64,000 nucleotides of DNA from Nocardia asteroides (GTDB lineage: Bacteria; Actinomycetota; Actinomycetes; Mycobacteriales; Mycobacteriaceae): assembly GCA_019930625.1 (NCBI GenBank), contig CP082844.1, positions 4,278,001-4,342,000 of the forward strand. The letters run 5' to 3'. Positions 1 through 12,528 of this stretch are shown here, piece by piece (position 1 is the stretch's first letter; each line of letters starts with the position of its first letter). The notes beneath the pieces were generated by a model. The model was given only the letters and a program-made list of their open reading frames with translations, was not told where the DNA came from and did no database searches. Made by a program: the position numbers and the translations under genes.

Positions 1-6
1 GCCGCC

Positions 7-1314
7 GTGCCTCCGGAGCATTCGATCGACACCGTGGTGCGCAGGGACTCGGGTGCGCCGCTGGCCGTGCGCATGCGTCCGGCCGCGCTGGAGGAGGTGG
101 TCGGCCAGCAGCATCTGCTCGGTCCCGGCTCCCCGCTGCGCAGGCTGATCGAGGGTTCGGGCGCCGCCTCGGTACTGCTGTACGGTCCGCCCGGCACGGG
201 CAAGACGACCCTCGCCGCGCTCATCTCGCAGGCCACCGGCCGCCGGTTCGAGGCGCTGTCGGCGCTCTCGGCCGGGGTGAAGGAGGTGCGCGCGGTCATC
301 GACATGGCGCGGCGCAGGCTGTCGGCGGGTGAGCAGACCGTGCTGTTCATCGATGAGGTGCACCGCTTCTCCAAGACCCAGCAGGACGCCCTGCTCGCCG
401 CAGTGGAGAACCGGATCGTCCTGCTGGTCGGCGCGACCACCGAGAACCCGTCGTTCTCGGTGGTGTCGCCGCTGCTGTCGCGCTCGCTGGTGCTGCAACT
501 GCGCTCGCTCACCGAAGCCGACATCCGCCAGGTACTCGGCCGCGCTGTCACCGACCCGCGTGGTCTCGCGGGCGAGTACGCCGTCACCGACGCCGCGCTC
601 GATCACCTCGTCCGTATCGCGGGCGGCGATGCCCGCCGCGCGCTGACCGCCCTGGAAGCCTCGGCCGAGTCCTCCCTCGACGGCACCGTCGACGTGGACC
701 TGGTCGAGGCCAGCGTGGACAAGGCGGCGGTCCGCTACGACCGTGCCGGCGACCAGCACTACGACGTGATCAGCGCGTTCATCAAATCCATCCGCGGCTC
801 GGACGTCGACGCCGCGCTGCACTACCTGGCGCGCATGCTGAGCGCGGGGGAGGACCCGCGCTTCATCGCCCGTAGGTTGATGATCCACGCCAGCGAGGAC
901 ATCGGCATGGCCGACCCGACGGCGTTGCAGACGGCGACCGCCGCCGCGCAGGTGGTGCAGCTGGTCGGCCTGCCGGAAGGGCGCCTGGCCCTCGCGCAGG
1001 CCACGATCCACCTGGCGACCGCCCCGAAGTCCGGCGCCGTCGTGGCCGCGATCGGCGCGGCCATGGCCGACGTCGCGGCGGGCAGAGCGGGCGCGGTCCC
1101 GCCGCACCTGCGCGACGGTCATTACGCGGGCGCGGCGGCCCTCGGCAACGCCCAGGGCTACAAGTACCCGCACGACGACCCCGGTGGCGTGCTGCCCCAG
1201 CAGTACCCGCCGGACGAGCTCGTCGGCGTCGACTACTACCACCCCACCGACCACGGCCACGAACGGGAGATCGGGCCCCGGGTCGACAAGCTGCGCCGCA
1301 TCGTCCGGGGTTGA
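7..1314 (+). CDS. rarA: Replication-associated recombination protein A (RarA/MgsA), AAA ATPase
   Basis: Clamp-loader-like AAA+ ATPase acting at stalled replication forks. In the 435 residues readable here, Walker A is GPPGTGKT (60-67), Walker B is LFIDEVHR (113-120) and sensor 1 is GATTENPSF (142-150). The C-terminal half carries the MgsA-type tetramerisation region, with [11 protein letters not shown] near residue 297. The GTG at position 7 is only the first start visible: the frame is open to the window edge, and family members usually carry a longer N-terminus before the PLAVRMRP segment. The true start may therefore lie outside the window. It is followed about 95 bp later by alaS in the same direction, as in mycobacteria. 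Identity is secure; the 5' end is not. Confidence 0.93.
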   Translation: MPPEHSIDTVVRRDSGAPLAVRMRPAALEEVVGQQHLLGPGSPLRRLIEGSGAASVLLYGPPGTGKTTLAALISQATGRRFEALSALSAGVKEVRAVIDMARRRLSAGEQTVLFIDEVHRFSKTQQDALLAAVENRIVLLVGATTENPSFSVVSPLLSRSLVLQLRSLTEADIRQVLGRAVTDPRGLAGEYAVTDAALDHLVRIAGGDARRALTALEASAESSLDGTVDVDLVEASVDKAAVRYDRAGDQHYDVISAFIKSIRGSDVDAALHYLARMLSAGEDPRFIARRLMIHASEDIGMADPTALQTATAAAQVVQLVGLPEGRLALAQATIHLATAPKSGAVVAAIGAAMADVAAGRAGAVPPHLRDGHYAGAAALGNAQGYKYPHDDPGGVLPQQYPPDELVGVDYYHPTDHGHEREIGPRVDKLRRIVRG

Positions 1315-1395
1315 CCTCGGCCGGGCCGGTTCGCCGGCCGTTCACCGGGGCGCGCGGGGACCCCGGTCGATGGAAATTCGGGTGCGCGGCACCGG

Positions 1396-1401
1396 TAGGC
1401 T
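1396..1401 (+). promoter_or_regulatory. Candidate -10 element for leaderless alaS
   Basis: TAGGCT fits the actinobacterial TANNNT -10 pattern and ends 8 nt before the alaS GTG, so a transcript would begin at or next to the start codon. No Shine-Dalgarno sequence precedes that GTG. Confidence 0.4.
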
Positions 1402-1409
1402 GGGTATTC

Positions 1410-4079
1410 GTGCAGACCCACGAAATCAGACGGCGTTTCCTGGACCATTTCCTCCGTGCCGGCCATACCGAGGTGCCGAGTGCCTCGCTGATCCTGGCCG
1501 ACCCGAACCTCCTGTTCGTCAACGCAGGCATGGTCCAGTTCAAGCCGTATTTCCTGGGTCAGGAGGCGCCGCCCTACCCGCGCGCGACCAGCGTGCAGAA
1601 ATGCGTGCGGACCGGCGACATCGAAGAGGTCGGCATCACCACGCGGCACAACACGTTCTTCCAGATGGCGGGGAACTTCTCCTTCGGCGACTACTTCAAG
1701 GAGGGGGCGATCACCCTCGCCTGGGAGCTGATCGCCAAACCGCAGGACGAAGGCGGTTACGGGTTCGACCCGGAGCGGATCTGGGTCACCGTGTACGAGG
1801 ACGACCCGGAGACCGCGGAGATCTGGAAGCGGGTGGCGGGCATCCCCGAACAACGCATCCAGTTCCGCGACGGCAAGGACAACTACTGGGACATGGGCGT
1901 GCCCGGCCCGGGTGGTCCGTGCTCGGAGATCTACTACGACCGCGGACCCGAGCACGGCCGCGACGGCGGCCCGGTCGCCGACGAGGACCGCTACCTCGAG
2001 ATCTGGAATCTCGTGTTCATGCAGGACGTCCGTGGTGAGCTGAGCCCCAAGCTCGGGCATCCTCCGGTCGGGTCGCTGCCGAAGCGGAACATCGACACCG
2101 GAATGGGCGTCGAGCGGATCGCGCTGCTGCTGCAGGGTGTGGACAATGTCTACGAGACCGACCTGCTCCGTCCGATCATCGACAAGGCCGAGGAGCTGAC
2201 CGGGCGCTCCTACGGCGTCCAGCACGAGGACGATGTCCGCTTCCGCGTGATCGCCGATCACGCCCGCACCGCCGCGATGCTGATCGCCGACGGCGTGAAT
2301 CCGGGCAACGATGGCCGCGGCTACGTGCTGCGCCGCCTGTTGCGCCGCATCGTGCGCTCGGCCCGCCTGCTGGGCGCGGAGAAGCCGGTGATGAGCGAGT
2401 TCATGAGGGTCGTCAGCGACCTGATGGCCCCGTCCTACCCGGAGCTGGCCACCGATTTCCGACGCATCGAGACCGTCGCGGTCGGCGAGGAGACGGCGTT
2501 CCTGAAGACGCTGAACACCGGCTCCACGCTGTTCGACAACACCGCCGCCGCGGTCAAGGCCGCCGGCGGCGCCACGATCGCCGGATCGGACGCGTTCACC
2601 TTGCACGACACCTACGGCTTCCCGATCGACCTGACGCTGGAGATGGCCGCCGAGGCCGGGCTGTCGGTCGACGAAGAGGGCTTCCGCTCGCTCATGGCCG
2701 AGCAGCGCAAGCGTGCCAAGGAGGACGCGCAGGCCCGCAAGCACGCCCACGCGGACCTCACCGTCTACAAGGAACTGGTCGACCGCGGCGCCACCGAGTT
2801 CACCGGCTTCGACGAGCTCACCTCCGAGGCCACCGTGCTCGCCCTGATCGCCGACGGCGTGCGGGTGCCGACCGCGACCGCGGGGCACGACGTCGAGGTC
2901 ATCCTGGACCGCAGCCCGCTCTACGCCGAGTCCGGGGGCCAGATCGCCGACCGTGGCTCCATCACCGCCTCATCGGGCCTGAAGCTGCGCGTGAACGACG
3001 TGCAGAAGATCGCCAAGAAGGTCTGGGTGCACAAGACCACGGTGGAGCACGGCCAGATCACCGAGGGCGACGTCGTGCTCGCGCAGGCCGACCCGGCGTG
3101 GCGGCGCGGCGCCACACAGGGCCATTCCGGCACGCACATGGTGCACGCCGCCCTCCGGCAGGTGCTCGGCCCGAACGCCGTGCAGGCCGGTTCGCTGAAC
3201 AAGCCGGGCTACCTGCGCTTCGACTTCAACTGGCAGGGCCAGCTGTCCGAGCAGCAGAAGGCCGACATCGAAGCCGTCTCCAACGACGCGGTCGGCGCCG
3301 ACTTCCCGGTGAACACCTTCGTCACCGATCTGCCGAAGGCCAAGCAGATGGGCGCGCTGGCCCTGTTCGGCGAGAACTACGGCAACGAGGTCCGCGTCGT
3401 GGAGATCGGCGGCCCGTTCTCGATGGAGCTGTGCGGTGGCACGCACGTGGAGCATTCCTCGCAGATCGGCCCGATCACGGTGCTCGGTGAGGCGTCGGTC
3501 GGCTCCGGGGTACGCCGGGTCGAGGCGTTCGTCGGTTTGGACTCCTACAAGTACCTGGCCAAGGAGCGGGCGCTGCTGGCCGGTGTCGCCTCCGCGCTGA
3601 AGGTGCCCTCCGAAGAGGTGCCCGGCCGTGTCGAGCAGCTGGTGGAGCGGCTCAAGGTGGCCGAGAAGGAACTCGAGCGCACCAAGATGGCCGCCGTGCT
3701 GTCCTCGGCGGGCAGATTCGTCGAGGAGGCCGAGCGAATCGGCCGCCTGCTGCTGGTCGCCGTGGCCGCGCCCGAGGGCGTGCCCGCCGGCGATCTGCGC
3801 ACGCTGGCCACCGACATCCGCGGCCGGTTCGGCAGCGAGCCCGCCGTGGTGGTGCTGCTGGGCAACGCCGACGGCAAGGTGCCGTTCGTGGTCGCCGTGA
3901 ACAAGCCCGCCCAGGAGCTCGGCGTCAAGGCGGGCGATCTGGTCGGCAGCTTCGGTCCCAGCATCGCGGGACGGGGCGGCGGCAAGCCGGAGATGGCCCA
4001 GGGCGCGGGTTCGGATCCGTCCGGCATCCCGGCGGGCCTGGCCGCGGTCCGCGCGCGGGTGGCCGAACTCGCCGGGTGA
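1410..4079 (+). CDS. alaS: Alanyl-tRNA synthetase
   Basis: Charges tRNA-Ala and clears mischarged Ser/Gly. The 889 residues match the usual length of about 900. An N-terminal class II aminoacylation core is followed by the editing domain, whose zinc-site residues are visible as H572/H576 (HSGTH) and C675/H679 (CGGTH). A C-Ala oligomerisation domain ends with the GGG-rich signature [12 protein letters not shown]. The frame is open about 100 bp further upstream, but homologues begin with QTHEIRRRF, which sets the GTG at 1410; an upstream TAGGCT supports leaderless initiation there. The stop overlaps the start region of ruvX (TGATG), so alaS, ruvX, mltG and aroE look like one translationally coupled operon. 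Confidence 0.97.
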   Translation: MQTHEIRRRFLDHFLRAGHTEVPSASLILADPNLLFVNAGMVQFKPYFLGQEAPPYPRATSVQKCVRTGDIEEVGITTRHNTFFQMAGNFSFGDYFKEGAITLAWELIAKPQDEGGYGFDPERIWVTVYEDDPETAEIWKRVAGIPEQRIQFRDGKDNYWDMGVPGPGGPCSEIYYDRGPEHGRDGGPVADEDRYLEIWNLVFMQDVRGELSPKLGHPPVGSLPKRNIDTGMGVERIALLLQGVDNVYETDLLRPIIDKAEELTGRSYGVQHEDDVRFRVIADHARTAAMLIADGVNPGNDGRGYVLRRLLRRIVRSARLLGAEKPVMSEFMRVVSDLMAPSYPELATDFRRIETVAVGEETAFLKTLNTGSTLFDNTAAAVKAAGGATIAGSDAFTLHDTYGFPIDLTLEMAAEAGLSVDEEGFRSLMAEQRKRAKEDAQARKHAHADLTVYKELVDRGATEFTGFDELTSEATVLALIADGVRVPTATAGHDVEVILDRSPLYAESGGQIADRGSITASSGLKLRVNDVQKIAKKVWVHKTTVEHGQITEGDVVLAQADPAWRRGATQGHSGTHMVHAALRQVLGPNAVQAGSLNKPGYLRFDFNWQGQLSEQQKADIEAVSNDAVGADFPVNTFVTDLPKAKQMGALALFGENYGNEVRVVEIGGPFSMELCGGTHVEHSSQIGPITVLGEASVGSGVRRVEAFVGLDSYKYLAKERALLAGVASALKVPSEEVPGRVEQLVERLKVAEKELERTKMAAVLSSAGRFVEEAERIGRLLLVAVAAPEGVPAGDLRTLATDIRGRFGSEPAVVVLLGNADGKVPFVVAVNKPAQELGVKAGDLVGSFGPSIAGRGGGKPEMAQGAGSDPSGIPAGLAAVRARVAELAG

Positions 4080-4642
4080 TGGGCGAGGCCGCGGAACCGG
4101 AGAGGTCGGCGCAGCGCGGCGCCGACCGGCCGCATCCCGCCACCGATCCCGGTCGGGGCAGGCGGATCGGCGTCGACGTCGGCAGTGTCCGGATCGGGGT
4201 CGCCGCGTGTGATCCCGACGGGATTCTCGCCACCCCGGTGGAGACCGTGCCGCGCGCGAAACAGTCCAGAGGGACGGCTTCCGCACCCGATATCGAAAGA
4301 ATTGCCGAAATTGTGCGGGAGTACGAGGCAGTCGAGGTAATTGTGGGATTCCCGCGAACATTACGCGGGGAGAAGGGGACTGCCGCTACGCTGGCCAGCG
4401 CATTCGCTGAGCGATTGCGGGCCGCCGTCGGGCCGGTGCCGGTCCGGCTTTCCGACGAACGTTTGACTACGGTGTCAGCTGCACGTGCATTGCGGGACAG
4501 CGGAGTTCGCGCGCGTGGCCAGCGGCAGGTGATCGATCAGGCGGCGGCCGTGTCGATCCTGCAAGGATGGTTGGACGAACGGAGTGCGGTGTTGAGGTCG
4601 GTGGAAGCGGGACGTCCCGCGTCGCCCGGGGACGATGCATGA
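4079..4642 (+). CDS. ruvX: Holliday junction resolvase-like protein RuvX (YqgF family)
   Basis: RNase H-fold protein of the YqgF/RuvX family, linked to 16S rRNA 5'-end processing and proposed to resolve Holliday junctions. The first catalytic aspartate lies in [14 protein letters not shown], the second-strand motif is VIVGFPRTL, and the C-terminal DERLTTVSA and [17 protein letters not shown] motifs are intact. A roughly 25-residue polar N-terminal extension precedes the fold, as in mycobacterial orthologues. The ATG at 4079 overlaps the alaS stop by one base; a GTG one codon earlier (4076) is an equally possible start. The stop overlaps the mltG start (ATGA). Confidence 0.93.
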   Translation: MGEAAEPERSAQRGADRPHPATDPGRGRRIGVDVGSVRIGVAACDPDGILATPVETVPRAKQSRGTASAPDIERIAEIVREYEAVEVIVGFPRTLRGEKGTAATLASAFAERLRAAVGPVPVRLSDERLTTVSAARALRDSGVRARGQRQVIDQAAAVSILQGWLDERSAVLRSVEAGRPASPGDDA

Positions 4643-6141
4643 CGGATCGGTGGGCGCGGGCCGAGGAACTGTTCCGACAGCGCGAAGCTGATCGGCGTTA
4701 CCGGAGAGACGACCGGGCCTGGGACGAACACGAGGGCGACGAGTACGACTACTACGACGACGATACGACCGTCATCCCCCGTTACGTCGACGACGAGGAG
4801 GAGGAGGAGCCACCCGCGCCGCCACCTCCACCGCGGCGCGGCGGGCAACGCCCGAGGGCCACGAACGCGGAGTCGCCGCGCCGCTCGAAGCGCGGCGAGT
4901 CGAAACGCGCCGAGCCCGGGCGTTCCGGCCGCTTGCAGCGCGGGAAGCGATCCCGGGTCGCTTCCCGTAAAGCGGCCGAGCGCAAGAAGCGCCGCCGGAA
5001 CCTATGGTTCGTCGCGGGCACCTTCATCCTGCTGTTCGCCGGCGCCGTGATCTTCGCCGGGATGAAGCTGATCGGCGGTATGGCTCCGCCGAAGGACTTC
5101 GCGGGGCCAGGGGGACCGCTGGTGGTGGTGCAAGTGCATCCGGGCGACACCTCGCAGCAGATCGCCTCGACGATGATGGAGCGCGGCGTCGTCGCGAGCA
5201 CGGGCGCGTTCTTCCAAGCGGCTGTGCGCAACGCGAACATGAGCACGGTGCAGCCCGGCTTCTACGCGATCCCCAGCCAGAGCCCCGCCGTGGAGGCGGT
5301 GGCCGCGCTGGTCGGCAAGGATTCCAGGGTCGGCAACCTGGTCGTCTCCGAGGGACGGCTGCTGCACGACCAGCACGACATGAGCACCGGCGGGCGGTAT
5401 GACGGCATCTACCGCAAGATCGCCGAGGCCAGCTGCATCGGCACCGGCCCCAACCAGAAGTGCGTGACCTACGAACAGCTCGACGCCGCGGGCGCGGGCT
5501 TGGACCTGGCCGCGCTGGGGGTGCCCGCCTGGGCGATGCAGGGTGTCAAGGACTGCCCGGACCGCACGCGGCAGCTGGAAGGCTTGATCGCCGCGGGCAC
5601 CTGGGATTTCGATCCCAGCGGCACACCGGAGCAGATCCTGCGGCAACTGGTGAGCGCGAGCGCGAAGAGCTACGAGTCCACCGGCCTGCTGCAGTCCGGC
5701 GCCGACACGAAACTGACGCCGTACGAGACGCTGGTGGCCGCCTCGCTGGTGGAACGTGAGGCGAAACCCGAGGACATGGGCAAGGTCGCGCGGGTGATCG
5801 TCAACCGGTTGCGGGTCGATCAGATGCTGCAGTTCGACTCGACGGTGAACTACACCCTCGATCGCACCGAAGTGGCGACCACCGACGCCGACCGCGCCCA
5901 GGAAACCGCCTGGAACACCTACGCGATGCGTGGCCTGCCCAAGACTCCGATCGCGGCCCCGTCGTTGAACGCGCTGCGGGCCATGGAGAATCCGGAGCCG
6001 GGGCCGTGGCTGTACTTCGTCACCGTCGACAAGCAGGGCACCACCCTGTTCACCGACGACTATCAGGAGCATCTGCGCCTGATCGCACGGGCGCAGCGCA
6101 GCGGCATTCTGGACAGTTCCAAGGACAGTGGTGGCCGCTAG
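4639..6141 (+). CDS. mltG: Endolytic murein transglycosylase MltG
   Basis: Membrane-anchored lytic transglycosylase of the YceG family that cleaves nascent peptidoglycan strands. The 500-residue protein has a long cytoplasmic N-terminus (1-120), acidic then proline-rich and then strongly basic. One transmembrane helix follows (about 121-143), then the extracytoplasmic catalytic region. The predicted catalytic glutamate is E372 in the family motif AASLVEREA, followed by VARVIVNRL and FDSTVNYTL. The start is set by the 4-bp ATGA overlap with ruvX. The 3' end overlaps aroE by 14 bp. The charged tail is typical of actinobacterial MltG and may be disordered. Confidence 0.94.
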   Translation: MTDRWARAEELFRQREADRRYRRDDRAWDEHEGDEYDYYDDDTTVIPRYVDDEEEEEPPAPPPPPRRGGQRPRATNAESPRRSKRGESKRAEPGRSGRLQRGKRSRVASRKAAERKKRRRNLWFVAGTFILLFAGAVIFAGMKLIGGMAPPKDFAGPGGPLVVVQVHPGDTSQQIASTMMERGVVASTGAFFQAAVRNANMSTVQPGFYAIPSQSPAVEAVAALVGKDSRVGNLVVSEGRLLHDQHDMSTGGRYDGIYRKIAEASCIGTGPNQKCVTYEQLDAAGAGLDLAALGVPAWAMQGVKDCPDRTRQLEGLIAAGTWDFDPSGTPEQILRQLVSASAKSYESTGLLQSGADTKLTPYETLVAASLVEREAKPEDMGKVARVIVNRLRVDQMLQFDSTVNYTLDRTEVATTDADRAQETAWNTYAMRGLPKTPIAAPSLNALRAMENPEPGPWLYFVTVDKQGTTLFTDDYQEHLRLIARAQRSGILDSSKDSGGR

Positions 6142-6958
6142 TCGCAAGGCGGCGGTGCTCGGCAAACCGATCGCGCACTCGCGATCGCCACAGCTGCACC
6201 TGGCCGCGTATCGCGCGCTCGGGCTGAACTGGACCTACGAGCGCATCGAGTGCTCAGCCGAGCAGCTGCCCGGGTTGGTCGACGGGCTCGGCCCGGAATG
6301 GGTCGGGCTCTCGGTGACCATGCCCGGCAAGGAAGCGGCACTGGCCTACGCGAACGAGCGCACCGAACGCGCCGTGCTCGTCGGGTCGGCCAATACGCTG
6401 GTCCGCACCGAAGGCGGCTGGCGCGCCGACTGCACCGACGTGGACGGCGTGCTCGGCGCGCTGCGCGGCGCCGGGGTCGAGGAGCTGACCGAGGGCGTGG
6501 TTCTGGGGGCGGGCGGCACCGCGCGGCCCGCGCTGCTCGCGTTGTCGGAACTGGGGGCCAAGACGGTCACCGTGGTCGCGCGGGATCCGGGCCGGGCGCG
6601 CGGCGCGCTGGAACTGGCCGAGCGGCTCGGAATGATCGCCGCACTGGCCGCCTTCGAGGCCGGACCTCTCCAGGGGATCTGTGCGGCGGCAGGCGCCGTG
6701 GTCAGCACCGTTCCCACCACCGCGGCCGCGGTGGTCGCCCCCGCGGTGGCCGAGGCTCCGGTGGTGCTCGACGCGATCTACAACCCGTGGCCCACTCCGT
6801 TGGCGGAGGCCGTCGAACGCGCGGGCCACACCGTCGTCAGCGGATTGCAGATGCTGTTGAACCAGGCGTACGGGCAGGTCGAGCTGTTCACCGGGCAACC
6901 TGCGCCGCGCGCGGAGATGGCGGCGGCGATGGGCGAGGGGCATCGACCCGGGAATTGA
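6128..6958 (+). CDS. aroE: Shikimate dehydrogenase
   Basis: Reduces 3-dehydroshikimate to shikimate with NADPH. The 276 residues show substrate-binding serines S18/S20 in AHSRSPQLH, the catalytic lysine K68 in VTMPGK, the catalytic aspartate D104 in DCTDVDG and the NADP loop GAGGTA (127-132). The C-terminal DAIYNPWPTPL and SGLQMLLNQA motifs are complete. It lies immediately downstream of mltG, with overlapping ends, exactly as in mycobacteria. The other shikimate genes (aroC-aroK-aroB) are a few kilobases downstream in reverse orientation. A GTG one codon later (6131) could also start translation. Confidence 0.96.
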   Translation: MVAASRKAAVLGKPIAHSRSPQLHLAAYRALGLNWTYERIECSAEQLPGLVDGLGPEWVGLSVTMPGKEAALAYANERTERAVLVGSANTLVRTEGGWRADCTDVDGVLGALRGAGVEELTEGVVLGAGGTARPALLALSELGAKTVTVVARDPGRARGALELAERLGMIAALAAFEAGPLQGICAAAGAVVSTVPTTAAAVVAPAVAEAPVVLDAIYNPWPTPLAEAVERAGHTVVSGLQMLLNQAYGQVELFTGQPAPRAEMAAAMGEGHRPGN

Positions 6959-7285
6959 AACCAGTTCTGTTCGTGGTGGCGGTCCGTGTCGGCGTTGGGC
7001 GCTCGCAGGACAGGATGGCCCAGCTTCCGAGTACGGTGCCGGGGTGACACTGCTGCGTGGGTGCAGGCCGGGGTCGACATCAGCTCGGTGCGGGGCTGCC
7101 CGCGTTCGACTTTCGGGACGACTTGGAGGCGGCGACTCTGCCAACTTGCAGTACCAGTGCGTCCACGCTCATTCCACTGCGGTGGTCGCCGTATTATGCT
7201 GTTGTTCAATGCGTTCCAACGGATTCCAAGGGTAGGGAACGCATTACGCATTTCAAGGGGACATTTCAAGGGGAGGGGTAGCGTT
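6959..7285. other. Intergenic region, 327 bp, after aroE
   Basis: No convincing gene is seen. The left 200 bp are featureless and GC-rich. TATTAT at 7192-7197 is an unusually AT-rich hexamer here and a possible -10 for the small secreted protein. A perfect 13-bp tandem duplication follows at 7249-7274, just before the next start codon. Confidence 0.5.
7249..7274 (+). repeat. 13-bp tandem duplication carrying a Shine-Dalgarno-like core
   Basis: CATTTCAAGGGGA occurs twice head to tail without a spacer (7249-7261 and 7262-7274). The second copy runs into GGGGT directly before the ATG at 7286, so a purine-rich ribosome-binding core is present twice. Confidence 0.75.
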
Positions 7286-7540
7286 ATGTTCACTCGAATC
7301 GGTATCGCCGCCGCGATGGCGATCGCCGCGTCCGCGTTCGTGTTCGGCGGACAGTCGGCGGCCGCAGCCTCTGGCTGCGCATCGGCGCAGCCCAGCTGGG
7401 GGTTCCACTGTGTGGCGTCGGCGTCGAACGTCTCGCTGGCAAGCTGCCGAAAGGACGCGCCGCTCTGGAATGATCGGGCGCGGTGCGTTCGGCGCGATGA
7501 CGGCAGTGGTAGATACGACCTCTGGGTTCCGTCCAACTGA
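7286..7540 (+). CDS. Small secreted cysteine-containing protein, unknown function
   Basis: An 84-residue product. The N-terminal 28 residues form a clear Sec signal peptide: a short positive start, a hydrophobic core rich in A/I/V, and a QSAAAAS cleavage region. The mature part of about 56 residues has four cysteines (in SGCASA, GFHCVA, LASCRK and RARCVR), enough for two disulfides, and ends in a Trp/Tyr-rich patch. The ATG follows a strong AAGGGGAGGGG ribosome-binding sequence that lies in a 13-bp duplication. I do not recognise the family. Signal peptide, spacing and codon use make it a believable gene. Confidence 0.7.
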   Translation: MFTRIGIAAAMAIAASAFVFGGQSAAAASGCASAQPSWGFHCVASASNVSLASCRKDAPLWNDRARCVRRDDGSGRYDLWVPSN

Positions 7541-7577
7541 GCCACGCAGCGCCATAGGCGATGCCGAAAAACACGGC

Positions 7578-7583
7578 TATGGT
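7578..7583 (+). promoter_or_regulatory. Candidate -10 element for leaderless membrane-protein gene
   Basis: TATGGT ends 7 nt before the ATG at 7591, and no Shine-Dalgarno sequence lies between. This favours the ATG at 7591 over the two in-frame ATGs at 7561 and 7579. Confidence 0.45.
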
Positions 7584-7590
7584 GTTTCGC

Positions 7591-8070
7591 ATGAATGCTT
7601 GGTGGTTGCGGGCCGTGGTGCTCGGCGCGCTGGTGGTGGCGTTGCGTGCCGTACTCGGGTTCGCGATGGTGTACTGGCCGACGCACGGGGCGCTGATGCG
7701 CATTCTGTGCCTGATCGTGCTGGTCGCGGCCATCGTGTCCTGGGGTGTGCTCGACGGTCGCAACGACCGCGCGGCCAGCGGGGACGCGGAACGAGGCGCC
7801 GATCTCACCATGATGTGGCTGAAGGCCGCGGTCGCGGCCGGTATCGGCAGCGGCCTCGTCACCTGGATCCTGGACTTCGTTCCCCGGTTCGATCTCGGTG
7901 ACAACGGCCTGCTGTTCGAAGTGACGGCGGGCGCCTCGTTCATCATCCTGCTGATCTTCGTGCCCGCGCTGATCGGCGTCGGTATCGGCCGGATGCTGGT
8001 CGAGCGGCGCAACGGCAAGAAACGCTCCACCCCGCCGTCGATGTACTCCGCCGCGGGTATCGCGATCTGA
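7591..8070 (+). CDS. Four-helix membrane protein, Rv2536-like (B-4DMT-type)
   Basis: A 159-residue protein with four hydrophobic segments: AVVLGALVVALRAVLGFAMV, LMRILCLIVLVAAIVSW, a third beginning KAAVAAGIGSGLVTWIL, and FIILLIFVPALIGVGIG. It ends in a positively charged cytoplasmic tail. Its place next to aroB matches the Rv2536 family of mycobacteria, annotated in other actinobacteria as a four-TM drug/metabolite-transporter-like protein. That transport role is family annotation, not visible here. It converges on aroB, with a perfect hairpin terminator between them. Confidence 0.75.
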   Translation: MNAWWLRAVVLGALVVALRAVLGFAMVYWPTHGALMRILCLIVLVAAIVSWGVLDGRNDRAASGDAERGADLTMMWLKAAVAAGIGSGLVTWILDFVPRFDLGDNGLLFEVTAGASFIILLIFVPALIGVGIGRMLVERRNGKKRSTPPSMYSAAGIAI

Positions 8071-8081
8071 TTCGACGAACG

Positions 8082-8116
8082 AACGGCGCGCCCGGCCACC
8101 CGGGCGCGCCGTTTTC
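8082..8116. terminator. Bidirectional intrinsic terminator between convergent genes
   Basis: A perfect 13-bp stem (8082-8094 pairing with 8101-8113) closes a 6-nt loop and is followed by TTTTCG on the plus strand. It separates the membrane protein (+) from aroB (-). Confidence 0.88.
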
Positions 8117-8137
8117 GTGTCTCGAAGTGCTGCGGGT

Positions 8138-10136
<1,999 letters not shown>

Positions 10137-10140
<4 letters not shown>

Positions 10141-11354
10141 TGCGACCGACTGTCCGCGGGCACGTGGGGGCGGGTGCTGATCCGCTTGATGTAGCTGGTG
10201 ATGTTCTCGGCCGTCTCGGTGAGCGAGTCGCCGCCGAACTTCTCCAGCGCGGCCTGCGCCACGACCAGCGCCACCATGGATTCGGCGACCACGCCCGCCG
10301 CGGGCACGGCGCACACGTCCGAACGCTGATGGATGGCGACGGCTTCGTCGCCGGTGGTCATGTCGACCGTGGACAGCGCGCGCGGCACCGTGGAGATCGG
10401 CTTCATGGCCGCGCGCACGCGCAACGCCTCGCCATTGGTCATGCCGCCCTCGAGGCCGCCCGCGCGGTTGGTGGAGCGCAGCACGCCGTCGGGGCCGGGG
10501 CGCATCTCGTCGTGTGCCTGGCTGCCGCGGCGGCGCGCGGTCTCGAAGCCGTCGCCGACCTCGACGCCCTTGATGGCCTGGATGCCCATGAGCGCGGCCG
10601 CGAGGCGGGAGTCGAGCCGGTTCTCGCCGCTGGTGAAGGAGCCCAGGCCGACCGGAAGCCCCTCCACGACCACCTCGACCACTCCGCCGAGGGTGTCGCC
10701 GTCCTTCTTGGCCGCCTCGATCTCCGCGATCATCGCGGCTTCGGCGTCCTTGTCGAACGCCCGCACCGGGCTCTCGTCCACCGCGGCGAGGTCGGCGGCG
10801 GTCGGCACGATCCCCGAGGTGTTCTGGGCCGTTCCGATCGACACGACGTGCGAGACGACCTCCGCGCCGAACGCCTGGCGCAGGAAATTGCGCGCGACGG
10901 TGCCGGCCGCGACGCGCGCGGCGGTCTCTCTGGCGCTGGCGCGCTCGAGCACGTTGCGGGCGTCGTCGAAGTTGTACTTGAGCATGCCGGAGTAGTCCGC
11001 GTGTCCGGGCCGGGGCCGCGTCAGCGGGGCATTGCGGGCCAAGTCGGCGAGTTCGGCGGGATCGACCGGGTCGGCGGACATGACCGTGGTCCACTTCGGC
11101 CACTCGGAATTGGCCACCTCGATGGCTACCGGGCCGCCCATCGTGCGCCCGTGCCGCACGCCGCCGACGATGGTGACCTTGTCGGCCTCGAACTTCATCC
11201 GGGCGCCGCGACCGTATCCCAGCCTGCGGCGGGCCAGCTGCGTGGAGATCTCGTCCGACGTCACCTCGACGCCTGCCACCATTCCCTCGAGGAGGGCGAC
11301 GAGAGCGGGACCATGGGATTCTCCGGCAGTTATCCAACGCAGCACGTCGTTCAT
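10137..11354 (-). CDS. aroC: Chorismate synthase
   Basis: FMN-dependent enzyme forming chorismate from EPSP. The 405 residues contain the three family signatures, GESHGPAL, the [13 protein letters not shown] segment followed by [14 protein letters not shown], and [13 protein letters not shown]. The ATG at 11354 has GGGAAG just upstream and matches the homologue start ([11 protein letters not shown]), although the frame is open 18 codons further. First gene of the reverse aroC-aroK-aroB operon. Confidence 0.96.
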
Positions 11355-11443
11355 CTTCCCATGTCGACGCCGGTGCCCGGGAACGTGGCCCGCCGTGACG
11401 ACGCGCACGCCAGGGCAGGGCCGGATACCGCGACCCGGCGCGC

Positions 11444-12325
11444 TCAGCGAGCTATGACGATGGTGCGATCCACCGACCGCAGCAACGCGTCACCGACAGA
11501 GCCGAACAGCAGCCGTCCCAAAGTCCCTCGGCCACGACTGCCCACCACCAGCAGCTGTCCGTCCCGCGAGCGCTCGAGCAGCCGCCGCTCCGGACGGTCG
11601 CGGACGACCTCACGCCGGATGGTCACCTCCGGGTACTGCTCCTGCCAACCCGCCAGGCTCGCGGCCAGCGCCGCTTCCTCGGTCCGGCGCAGCGCGGCCC
11701 AGTCGGTGCCGATGGCGGCGAGCGGCTCGACTTCGCCCCAGGTGTGCACGGCCACCAATTCGACCCCGCGCAGCGACGCCTCGGTCACCGCCACCTCGAT
11801 CGCCGCCTGCTCGTCGGTGGAGGCGTCCACCCCGACGATCACCGGGCTGGTGCCGGCCCGGTCCCACAGTGGCGCTTCGGCGGGTACCACCGCCACCGGG
11901 CAGCCCGCATCCCGGGCGACGGTGGCGCTGACCGATCCGAGAAGGACACGCTGGACTCGCCCGATGCCGCGGGTGCCGACCACGAGCATCGCCGCGCTCC
12001 GGGAGCGCTCGATCAGGGCGGTGGCCACGTGCGCGGTGCGGATGTCGGTGCCGATGGCGATGTCGCGCACCACATGTGCGGCCGTTACGGCGGCGTCCGC
12101 GGCGCGCTCGATCGCCTCGTCCGCTTCGCGCACCCGCAGCAACGCCGCGGGCCGCGGCGGATCGTCGTTGTCTGAGCCGAGCGACGACTCGACGACCAAC
12201 GAGATGTGCAGGGGCGCGTCGTGCAGCGCGGCGGTCTGCGCGGCCCAGCGCACCGCGACCATCGACTCGGCGGAACCGTCGGTTCCCACCACGATCGGCT
12301 TCCGCGACGGATGCCTCGGATTCAC
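11444..12325 (-). CDS. Tandem-domain universal stress protein
   Basis: A 293-residue cytoplasmic protein with two UspA domains, like mycobacterial Rv2623-type proteins that bind ATP and modulate growth under stress. Each domain has the nucleotide-binding pattern G-x2-G-x9-[17 protein letters not shown] in the first and [15 protein letters not shown] in the second. Each begins with a (V)VGTDGS or IVGVDAS strand. The start is the GTG at 12325, preceded by a good AAGGAG seven bases away; the frame is open far upstream but without homology. It stands alone between aroC and the prepilin peptidase. Confidence 0.9.
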   Translation of the reverse strand: MNPRHPSRKPIVVGTDGSAESMVAVRWAAQTAALHDAPLHISLVVESSLGSDNDDPPRPAALLRVREADEAIERAADAAVTAAHVVRDIAIGTDIRTAHVATALIERSRSAAMLVVGTRGIGRVQRVLLGSVSATVARDAGCPVAVVPAEAPLWDRAGTSPVIVGVDASTDEQAAIEVAVTEASLRGVELVAVHTWGEVEPLAAIGTDWAALRRTEEAALAASLAGWQEQYPEVTIRREVVRDRPERRLLERSRDGQLLVVGSRGRGTLGRLLFGSVGDALLRSVDRTIVIAR

Positions 12326-12528
12326 TCGGCGGCTCCTTCTCGCTGCATCGCTGGTCTGGCGCACTCGCGGTGGCGATCGCCGAGGTGCCGCACGCGAGCG
12401 CGGTTCCGGCGGCTGCTCGGGAAAGTCGTGGCTCGCCATTGATGCTACCGATGAATTGCGGCATATTTGCTGGGTTCGCCGTCCGGTCGATGGCGCGCGG
12501 CGGGTTCGCTGTGCGGCAACTGCCCGCC

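Noticed and set aside
1184..2038. Second frame overlapping rarA and alaS
   Set aside because: Shadow of alaS in another frame.
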